Shown: positions 1-4,947 of the stretch, in pieces
How the letters are laid out: each line of letters starts with the position of its first letter
How positions within the stretch are numbered: the stretch's first letter is position 1
Assembly: GCA_023267315.1 (NCBI GenBank)
Contig: JAHFNN010000002.1
Location: 1 to 8,022, forward strand
Source of the DNA: Candidatus Nomurabacteria bacterium
GTDB taxonomy: Bacteria; Patescibacteriota; Minisyncoccia; Phycocordibacterales; UBA9973
Direction: 5' to 3'
Length of the DNA stretch: 8,022 nt
Program-made: the position numbers and the translations under genes
The notes under the pieces: model-generated
Seen by the model: the letters and a program-made list of their open reading frames with translations, nothing else
Database searches by the model: none
What the model was told of the DNA's origin: nothing

Positions 1-608
1 CAAAAGAAGGTAAGACAGTAAAGATGGTTGATTTCCCAGAATACTATCAGAATTTTTTCGGTGAATTTATCGGACACTGTCTGTCTGAACAGTACTACAA
101 TTTCTTGAACGTGCATCCGAAGATTGCGTCAGTACTATATGCTGCTGACCGATGGGAATCAAAAGAGAAGATCGAAGGGTGGCTCAAAAAGGGATATATC
201 GTGCTTGCAAATCGCTATGTGAGTGCAAACCAAATTCATCAAGGTGGAAAAATCAGCGATGCTAAACGACGCAAAGATTTTATGCAGTGGTTGGATACGA
301 TGGAGTACAAAGTATTTAAAATTCCCAAGCCGGATATTGTGTTGTATTTGAATTTACCGATTGCTGTAATACTCAGGCTTATCGAAGAGCGTAATAATAA
401 AGCTCGCCGTGCATATTTAAAAAAGAAGAAAGATGTCCACGAAGCTGATCACAATTTCCTTATCAATTCTCGAAAGAGTGCGCTCAAACTCGTAAAAGAA
501 CAGAAGAATTTTATAAAAATCGAATGTGCGGAAAAAGGTAACATTCTACCTCGAGAAACAATTCACGAAATGATATATGAAACAATCAAAAAAACAATCA
601 AAGCCTAA
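1..608 (+). CDS. tmk: Thymidylate kinase (dTMP kinase), N-terminus outside window
   Basis: Phosphorylates dTMP to dTDP with ATP, the step that commits thymidylate to dTTP, in the cytoplasm. The frame is open from position 3 with no start, so the gene enters from the left and its P-loop is missing; the ATG at 24 is internal. Visible family marks are DFPEYY (nt 30-47), ADRW (144-155), the NRYVSANQIHQGG block (210-248) that binds the nucleotide, and a basic LID region RRAYLKKKKDVHEAD (405-449). The usual DRY is NRY here, which I recall from related long-type thymidylate kinases. About 201 residues are in view, so nearly the full chain. The last 32 bases overlap the next gene, which suggests translational coupling. 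The family call is firm; it fits the dUTPase encoded at the end of the same cluster, since both lead to dTTP. Confidence 0.9.
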   Translation, partial: KEGKTVKMVDFPEYYQNFFGEFIGHCLSEQYYNFLNVHPKIASVLYAADRWESKEKIEGWLKKGYIVLANRYVSANQIHQGGKISDAKRRKDFMQWLDTMEYKVFKIPKPDIVLYLNLPIAVILRLIEERNNKARRAYLKKKKDVHEADHNFLINSRKSALKLVKEQKNFIKIECAEKGNILPRETIHEMIYETIKKTIKA

Positions 609-1167
609 ACCAAAATTCACTGTTGTAATATTTTATGGTCCTTTTGCAGTAGGGAAATATACAACTGCAAAAGAATTTAGTGATCGAACTGGATTCAAAT
701 TTTTTCATAATCACCATACATACGATCTTGTAGTGGAACTTTTTGCACGCGAGACACTCTCTGCTGATCGTCTTATTGAGCAGTTGAGGCTAGATATTTT
801 TAAAGAAGTTGCAGAGGCGAAGATAAATGTGGTGACTACGTATGGTTACTCAGCAGACTATATTTCAAAGACTGGCTTTTCGGACCCTGCTTTCGTGAAA
901 AGAATTCAGTCGATTATTGAGAAAGAGGGTGGAGCTGTTTATTTTGTCCACTTAACAGCTGATCCAAAAGTATTACTAAAACGTGTAACTGGAGCATCGC
1001 GAAAAAAATTCAAGAAATTAACAGACGTGAGTATTATGAGAAAAGTATTAGAAAAATGGAAAGATTGGACTACTCCAGCTCCAGTTCGACATAATATTGA
1101 AATTGATAACACAAAACTTTCGCCGAAGCAGGTTGTTCAGATTGTGAGGGAGATTATTGAAATATAA
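577..1167 (+). CDS. Small P-loop (AAA_33-like) kinase of unknown substrate
   Basis: A 196-residue cytoplasmic P-loop protein. After a basic N-terminal tail (Lys-rich, residues 1-13) and a beta strand, residues 21-29 form the Walker A loop GPFAVGKYT, with Tyr where Ser or Thr is common after the Lys. It continues with FKFFHNHHTYDLV (40-52), a block I recall from a family of small kinases often labelled shikimate kinase-like or AAA family ATPase. A lid-like stretch KRVTGASRKKFKKLTD (136-150) supplies Arg and Lys, and residues near 176-190 (IDNTKLSPKQVVQIV) match the family's usual C-terminal end. It most likely phosphorylates a small molecule; placement between thymidylate kinase and nucleotide hydrolases hints at a nucleoside or nucleotide, but that is inference. 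It starts inside the end of tmk. No Shine-Dalgarno is seen; the start context is tatATGAAA. Confidence 0.75.
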   Translation: MKQSKKQSKPKPKFTVVIFYGPFAVGKYTTAKEFSDRTGFKFFHNHHTYDLVVELFARETLSADRLIEQLRLDIFKEVAEAKINVVTTYGYSADYISKTGFSDPAFVKRIQSIIEKEGGAVYFVHLTADPKVLLKRVTGASRKKFKKLTDVSIMRKVLEKWKDWTTPAPVRHNIEIDNTKLSPKQVVQIVREIIEI

Positions 1168-1168
1168 T

Positions 1169-1579
1169 ATGAAAATATATTTTTCGGGATCAATAACAGG
1201 AGGGAGGGAAGATAAGGAGTTGTACGGGGAAATTATTGCATTGCTTCGGCAGTATGGCTCGGTTCTTACCGAGCATGTTGGCGATAAACAGCTAGGGATA
1301 TTGGGACAAGTACATCTCTCTCCGACTGAAGTTTATGATAAAGACGTGAGCTTATTGAAAGAAGCCGATGTGATTGTTGCAGAAGTTACTGTGCCGAGCT
1401 TAGGGGTTGGGTATGAAATTGGGTTTGCTGAAGCGGAAAAGAAAAAAATTGTCTGTTTGTATCGTGAACGAGAAGGAAAACAAGTGTCCCGAATGATTTT
1501 AGGAAATAGGCGGAACGAGTGTTATAGGTATGAAAATACAAGTGAACTGTCCGCAGTTTTTGATAAACTATTCAAATAA
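1169..1579 (+). CDS. 2'-deoxynucleoside 5'-phosphate N-hydrolase-like protein (Rcl/DNPH1, nucleoside 2-deoxyribosyltransferase family)
   Basis: Predicted to cut the N-glycosidic bond of deoxynucleoside monophosphates, giving a free base and deoxyribose 5-phosphate; human DNPH1 does this to 5-hydroxymethyl-dUMP and so cleans the nucleotide pool. The 136-residue protein tracks the Rcl/DNPH1 pattern throughout: YFSGSITGGRED (4-15), LTEHV (33-37), ADVIVAEV (66-73) and PSLGVGYEIG (76-85). Against rat Rcl as I remember it, Tyr13, Ser17, Asp69, Ser87, Glu93 (nucleophile) and Ser117 fall on Y4, S8, D59, S77, E83 and S107, with identical spacing after D59. Arg19, a phosphate contact, is Thr10 here. 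The ATG at 1169, one base after the previous stop, is preferred; a TTG at 1157 would add MKYN before the conserved strand. A plain deoxyribosyltransferase is the alternative. Confidence 0.85.
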   Translation: MKIYFSGSITGGREDKELYGEIIALLRQYGSVLTEHVGDKQLGILGQVHLSPTEVYDKDVSLLKEADVIVAEVTVPSLGVGYEIGFAEAEKKKIVCLYREREGKQVSRMILGNRRNECYRYENTSELSAVFDKLFK

Positions 1580-1586
1580 TATTAAT

Positions 1587-2093
1587 ATGAAAATTCCAAT
1601 TGTAAACGAACAAGATGAAGTTCTGACATACAAGGAGCGTGAGGAAACAACAGGCCAAGATATTCGTCGTATTGTTATATTGAACGTGTTTAATGAAAAA
1701 GGTGAGGTGCTTGTTGCAAAGAGGCAATCAACTAAAACAATAGATCCCAATAAATGGGGTCCGGCTGTTGAGGGGACTGTTGATGAAGGGTACGACTATG
1801 ATGCTACTGTTGTAAAAGAAGCAGATGAAGAGGTGGGCTTAAAAAATATAAAACCAGTTTTTTACAAAAAAATATTTTACGAAACAGAACACACTCGACG
1901 TTTTGCTGCGGTCTACCATGTATATATCGATTCTTCAGAGCCTTTGGTTTTACAAGAAGAGGAAGTTGCTGAAACAAAATGGATTACAATACATAATTTA
2001 GAAAAATGGTTGAAGGAAAGTCCAGCAGATTTTCTTCCATCATTTTCCATAAAGTTTGAAAATATAAAAGAAATATATGAAACTCAAAGTTAA
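1587..2093 (+). CDS. Nudix hydrolase (IDI/YfcD-like)
   Basis: A 168-residue Nudix-fold protein, expected to hydrolyse a nucleoside diphosphate linked to some other group, with Mg2+. The Nudix box covers residues 63-85: G63, then KEADEEVGL at 77-85, which keeps E78, E81 and E82 that bind the metal; R is replaced by K77. The Glu expected six residues after G63 is Tyr69. Upstream, IRRIVILNVFNEKGEVLVAKRQS (26-48) and the NKWGPAVEGTV run (55-65) resemble the isopentenyl-diphosphate isomerase-like branch, also common among uncharacterised Nudix proteins. The ATG at 1587, seven bases after the previous stop, is chosen; an in-frame ATG at 1530 would put 19 residues inside the upstream gene. The end overlaps the dUTPase gene by 17 bases. 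Context suggests a nucleotide substrate, but the exact one cannot be read from the sequence. Confidence 0.85.
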   Translation: MKIPIVNEQDEVLTYKEREETTGQDIRRIVILNVFNEKGEVLVAKRQSTKTIDPNKWGPAVEGTVDEGYDYDATVVKEADEEVGLKNIKPVFYKKIFYETEHTRRFAAVYHVYIDSSEPLVLQEEEVAETKWITIHNLEKWLKESPADFLPSFSIKFENIKEIYETQS

Positions 2094-2502
2094 AAAATTA
2101 CACGAAGATGCAAAATTACCGACACATGGTCATCCGGGGGATGCGGGGATGGATTTTTATGCTACGGAAGAAGTAGTCTTTCCTCCCGGTGCTCGAGTGC
2201 AAGTACACACAGGTGTGGCTGTAGAAATACCTGAAGGGTATGTTGGTTTGATTTGGGATAAATCGAGCCTCTCGTTTAATAATGGTCTCAAAGTTTTGGG
2301 TGGAGTTATTGATGCTGGATATCGGGGTGAAATTATCATGTCACTGCTCAATACTTCAGATAAAGAATTTATTTTAGAAAAGGGTCACAAAATCTCGCAG
2401 ATGATTATTCAAAAATTTGAGGATTGTGAAATTATTGAAACAGACGAACTTTCTGACACTGTGCGTGGCCATGGCCGAGAGGGTAGTACGGGGAAAAAAT
2501 AA
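2077..2502 (+). CDS. dut: dUTP diphosphatase (trimeric dUTPase)
   Basis: Hydrolyses dUTP to dUMP and pyrophosphate, keeping uracil out of DNA and supplying dUMP for thymidylate synthesis. The 141 residues fit the homotrimeric class. All five motifs are in order: I, PGDAGMDFYA (20-29) with D22 and D26; II, DKSSLS (61-66), with Lys for the common Arg; III, GGVIDAGYRGEI (75-86) holding the catalytic Asp79 and the sugar-contacting Tyr82; IV, GHKISQMIIQKF (103-114); V, RGHGREGSTG (130-139). Motif V usually reads RGxGGFGSTG, so the Phe that stacks on uracil is Glu135 here. The start at 2077 lies 17 bases inside the Nudix gene, and the context tatATGAAA matches the other starts in this cluster. It is the last gene before the hairpin at 2516. 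The assignment is secure. Confidence 0.95.
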   Translation: MKLKVKKLHEDAKLPTHGHPGDAGMDFYATEEVVFPPGARVQVHTGVAVEIPEGYVGLIWDKSSLSFNNGLKVLGGVIDAGYRGEIIMSLLNTSDKEFILEKGHKISQMIIQKFEDCEIIETDELSDTVRGHGREGSTGKK

Positions 2503-2515
2503 AAATTGAAATTCA

Positions 2516-2550
2516 AAAGGAGGCTTACTCGGATTTGGTAAGCCTCCTTT
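2516..2550 (+). terminator. Hairpin terminator ending the nucleotide operon
   Basis: A perfect 13-bp inverted repeat, AAAGGAGGCTTAC (2516-2528) and GTAAGCCTCCTTT (2538-2550), with a 9-base loop. It lies 13 bases after the dut stop. The following T-rich stretch is interrupted (TTTGACTTTCTTG), so termination may be less sharp than at the other terminators in the window. The right arm shares two bases with the -35 box of the next promoter. Confidence 0.85.
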
Positions 2551-2576
2551 GACTTTCTTGTTATTTAGTGTAGATT
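2549..2576 (+). promoter_or_regulatory. Probable sigma-70 promoter for the 2604 gene
   Basis: TTGACT at 2549-2554 is five of six to the -35 consensus, followed by a 16-base spacer and TAGATT at 2571-2576 (four of six to TATAAT). A start of transcription near 2583 would give a leader of about 21 bases, beginning beside AAAACCCCAAAT. It begins inside the right arm of the preceding terminator. Prediction by eye only. Confidence 0.55.
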
Positions 2577-2587
2577 TTGGGGAAACT

Positions 2588-2599
2588 AAAACCCCAAAT
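2588..2599 (+). repeat. Leader motif AAAACCCCAAAT, copy 1
   Basis: This 12-base string sits 4 bases before the ATG at 2604. An identical copy lies at 7999-8010, 3 bases before the ATG at 8014. Its CCCC also pairs with GGGG at 2579-2582 to form the inverted repeat TTTGGGG/CCCCAAA (2576-2598, 9-base loop). It may be a translation or operator element, or chance. Confidence 0.5.
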
Positions 2600-2603
2600 C
2601 ACT

Positions 2604-3671
2604 ATGCACATTAAAAATGAAATCGGCATAAATGCCGTCGCCACAGCGCAATCATGCGTTGAAGAAATTACTGGTGCCCTCAAATCATCGTGGTCAAAAA
2701 CAGAAGATCATACAGAAACCAATCATTATGCATTATGGGTAGCCGCTATCAAGCTGTTTTATGGAAAAATGACGGGATGGCATAAATTGGTTTCGTCAAA
2801 AATTGCCGAACTTACCAATGAGTCTCAAAAGGAAATATCGCTGTATACGAGCTTCCATCGCAATTTACACGATCGAAAAGGGAAATATCCTTTTTTGTGG
2901 GACCAGGTGAAAAAATACTGTGATAAGAATGTTGGTAAACTTCAGTCAAAGGATATGTATAAAAATTCTGTATCCACTAAAGATGTTTCCTTGCTTTCTT
3001 CACAGCTGGCGGATATCCCAAAACGAAAAAGTTTTATTGTTCGGGGAAGCAGGACTGGAAAAAGGATGTTTCGAATCCGTTTGAATTTTCGTTCCCCAGT
3101 CATTACACACCAAATTCTCTATGTGAATGCTCAAGTTTCATCGATTCCTTTGTCGAACTCGCAGTATTTTCCCTTATCTGTGCCATTCTTCTCTCTTTCT
3201 GATATGAGGAAGAAGACTTCGCTGAAAGGACTTTATCCTGAAAGAAGATCTAAGCCCTCTGGCCCTCATGCTAAAAAATCTCGAGGTAGGCGTGGGCGTC
3301 CCACGAAAGTTACGGTTCAACAACAAGAAGAAGTCATTCCTGAAAGAGATAATCTTCTGCATTTGCTTGCCCTACAACAAGTACAGGAATCTTTTAAAAG
3401 AAAAAGAAAACGAGAAGAAGAATGTTACAGGGAAATCTTTTTAGATATAGCGGTTGATTTTGATGCTGAGTTTGGAAAGAAAAAATGGCGCAATAACAAA
3501 GATTGTGTTGCAGCAGCACTTTTGCGTGCGGATAAAATTTTCGCAATCAAGATGGATAAATTTCCAAGCAGGCACGTAATTGTTGAGGTAATCAAATCAC
3601 AATCGTTGGATACTGATGCGATAATGAGCGGTCTTTATGAAGTTTTTAAAACAAGTCGTACTCTCGACTAA
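2604..3671 (+). CDS. Hypothetical basic protein with AT-hook-like motif, possible DNA-binding regulator
   Basis: Not recognised as a named family. The 355-residue protein has an N-terminal helical region (about 43-106) with a helix-turn-helix feel: SKIAELTNES (69-78), then SFHRNL (83-88) and YPFLWDQVKKYC (95-106). The spacing of H85, N87, Y95 and K103 resembles the DnaA-like module of the next gene. A Ser/Pro-rich middle leads to a basic stretch, KKSRGRRGRPTK (224-235), whose RGRP core resembles an AT-hook. A highly charged helix QESFKRKRKREEE follows (about 261-273), then a mixed alpha/beta C-terminal domain (276-349) that I cannot place. The ATG at 2604 is chosen; the in-frame TTG at 2577 overlaps the predicted -10 box. 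It lies alone between a promoter and the terminator at 3689. A role in DNA binding is inferred from the basic motifs and the likely kinship to its neighbour. Confidence 0.8.
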   Translation: MHIKNEIGINAVATAQSCVEEITGALKSSWSKTEDHTETNHYALWVAAIKLFYGKMTGWHKLVSSKIAELTNESQKEISLYTSFHRNLHDRKGKYPFLWDQVKKYCDKNVGKLQSKDMYKNSVSTKDVSLLSSQLADIPKRKSFIVRGSRTGKRMFRIRLNFRSPVITHQILYVNAQVSSIPLSNSQYFPLSVPFFSLSDMRKKTSLKGLYPERRSKPSGPHAKKSRGRRGRPTKVTVQQQEEVIPERDNLLHLLALQQVQESFKRKRKREEECYREIFLDIAVDFDAEFGKKKWRNNKDCVAAALLRADKIFAIKMDKFPSRHVIVEVIKSQSLDTDAIMSGLYEVFKTSRTLD

Positions 3672-3688
3672 TCACGACCTATTAAGGT

Positions 3689-3723
3689 AAAGGTGTTCTG
3701 GTTAATAGCTGGGACACTTTTTT
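3689..3723 (+). terminator. Intrinsic terminator after the 2604 gene
   Basis: AAAGGTGTTC (3689-3698) pairs with GGACACTTTT (3712-3721) using two G-T wobbles, and further weak pairs extend towards the loop around 3702-3708. A run of six T follows CAC (3718-3723). It lies 17 bases after the stop codon. Confidence 0.65.
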
Positions 3724-3736
3724 ATTTTCCTCAACC

Positions 3737-3765
3737 TTTACATTTATTTTTTTTAATGCTACAAA
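3737..3765 (+). promoter_or_regulatory. Probable sigma-70 promoter for the 3786 gene
   Basis: TTTACA at 3737-3742 (five of six), a 17-base T-rich spacer, and TACAAA at 3760-3765 (four of six). Transcription would start near 3772, leaving only about 14 bases of leader before the ATG, with no Shine-Dalgarno sequence. Confidence 0.5.
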
Positions 3766-3785
3766 AAGTAAAAATAGATTAAAAA

Positions 3786-4865
3786 ATGGATAAAAATACG
3801 ACACTCGAAATCACGTATGACATACACGCTCACGCATTTGTTGTACCATCGGGTGTTGCACCCGATCATATCGTAAAAGAACTTGAAGCACTTATACAAG
3901 TAGTTTCAACATACAAAGACCTCGATTCAACAACCTTGTGGTTCCAAGAATATTATCACAAAGGAGATGAAAGACTTGGTCTATTGTGTGCAATTATCTC
4001 AATCCTTGAAGAAAGGAATGGAAAAATTGACCCTAGTATTTTGGGGCTTTTCTTTAAAAAAAATATATCCTGGGTTCATGCGCGAAGGACGCAACATGCG
4101 AACTATGAAAATTTCCATGGCAAAGAAAATCAGGAATATTTATTCTTAAGAAGGGCTATAAAAAATAGGTTTAACGAACTTCAGCTTCCGTCACCTCCGC
4201 AGGTGATAGATGAGGTACCAGTAGTTGAGATTTCTACTCCTGTTTTAATCAAAAAAACTAGTGGAAGTTTTCCTAAAAAGTCGAAAGTGATTGTTAGACC
4301 AGAGCCACCAGTTCTCACTGAACTTTCTCTGCTCCCTGATCTCAAGGAATACCTATCTTTTGAAGATTTTTCGGAACTAGTTTTTAAGGCGATTGAACAT
4401 GTGTTTGATTTGCCTAAAGATGTAGTACGGACGAAGACGAGAAAGATGGACTATTATCAGGCTAGATATATGGCATATGTCGTAAGTGTCGAATTGTATA
4501 CTGAAGTTGTCAGTTACGATACGATTGCGCGCACCTTTGGCGGAAACAATCATACGAATATTTGTCATGGCCGAAAGACTCATACTAATTATCTGACCTA
4601 TAGAGATTATCGGCTCAAGTACATTGCCTTTAAAAATTATCTCGTCAGGTTGGTAGACGTGGCTTTAGTTGATCTGCGAATTGATCTTATTTCTACAGTT
4701 TCATTCAGCGATATTCCTGATTTTCTGATTAAGAAGCATGTGTCTCGTATCGAACTGTTTAAACTTAAACCAGAAATCGAAAAAGCTTTTTCGCACCTTC
4801 TAAACGTAAGAATAATTGATATCCAAACATTTTTGAAAAAATATGATATCGTTATTTCTCCGTAG
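3786..4865 (+). CDS. Stand-alone DnaA domain IV-like (Bac_DnaA_C) DNA-binding protein
   Basis: A 359-residue protein whose residues 195-270 match the DnaA C-terminal DNA-binding domain: AIEHVFDLPKDVV (202-214), the basic loop RTKTRK (215-220), ARYMAYVVSVEL (226-237), and the signature region FGGNNHTNICHGRK (251-264), where DnaA has GGRDHxT. His256 and Thr257 hold the places that contact the DnaA box in true DnaA. There is no Walker A or B, so it cannot be the replication initiator. Residues 66-129 look like a worn second copy (WVHARRTQHANY at 96-107, EYLFLRRAIKN at 117-127), joined by a Pro/Val/Lys-rich linker (134-180). The C-terminal 70 residues are unassigned. A sequence-specific regulator is the likeliest role; a part in replication control is possible. 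Single-gene unit; its TAG stop lies in the terminator stem. Confidence 0.85.
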   Translation: MDKNTTLEITYDIHAHAFVVPSGVAPDHIVKELEALIQVVSTYKDLDSTTLWFQEYYHKGDERLGLLCAIISILEERNGKIDPSILGLFFKKNISWVHARRTQHANYENFHGKENQEYLFLRRAIKNRFNELQLPSPPQVIDEVPVVEISTPVLIKKTSGSFPKKSKVIVRPEPPVLTELSLLPDLKEYLSFEDFSELVFKAIEHVFDLPKDVVRTKTRKMDYYQARYMAYVVSVELYTEVVSYDTIARTFGGNNHTNICHGRKTHTNYLTYRDYRLKYIAFKNYLVRLVDVALVDLRIDLISTVSFSDIPDFLIKKHVSRIELFKLKPEIEKAFSHLLNVRIIDIQTFLKKYDIVISP

Positions 4866-4899
4866 CCTTCTCTTTGTAAAAAGTGGAGGCTATTTTTTT
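4863..4899 (+). terminator. Strong intrinsic terminator, stop codon within the stem
   Basis: TAGCCTTC (4863-4870) pairs with GGAGGCTA (4885-4892) with one wobble. After a T-T mismatch, CTTT (4872-4875) pairs with AAAG (4880-4883) around a GTAA tetraloop of GNRA type (4876-4879). Seven T follow (4893-4899). The left arm begins with the TAG stop codon of the upstream gene. Confidence 0.9.
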
Positions 4900-4926
4900 A
4901 CCCAAAGTAGCTAAAGCCTTTATTTT
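4897..4926 (+). promoter_or_regulatory. Possible weak promoter for argS
   Basis: TTTACC at 4897-4902 and TATTTT at 4921-4926 with an 18-base spacer, each four of six to consensus. It would give a leader of about 15 bases, similar to the short leader of the 3786 gene. The strong terminator just upstream implies argS needs its own promoter, but this match is weak. Confidence 0.3.
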
Positions 4927-4947
4927 ATCGAAGCTCTCTGTTAGAGT

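Noticed and set aside
1530..1586. The earlier in-frame ATG at 1530 as start of the Nudix gene.
   Set aside because: It would put 19 residues with no family match inside the upstream gene; the ATG at 1587 sits seven bases after the previous stop in the usual AT-ATG-AAA context.
2577..2603. TTG at 2577 as start of the 2604 gene.
   Set aside because: It lies at the edge of the predicted -10 box and upstream of the likely transcription start.
2981..3202. A second open frame (offset by one base from the 2604 gene, frame starting at 3002) giving a plausible-looking peptide with a hydrophobic end, suggesting a frameshift in the middle of the 2604 gene.
   Set aside because: The annotated frame stays open across the whole region and continues through the AT-hook and C-terminal domain. 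The alternative is Cys-rich, lacks a start and would need two compensating shifts.
3786..4865. The DnaA-like signature as evidence for the replication initiator dnaA and an origin of replication.
   Set aside because: There is no P-loop or AAA+ domain, no dnaN neighbour, and I see no cluster of TTATCCACA-like boxes in the window.
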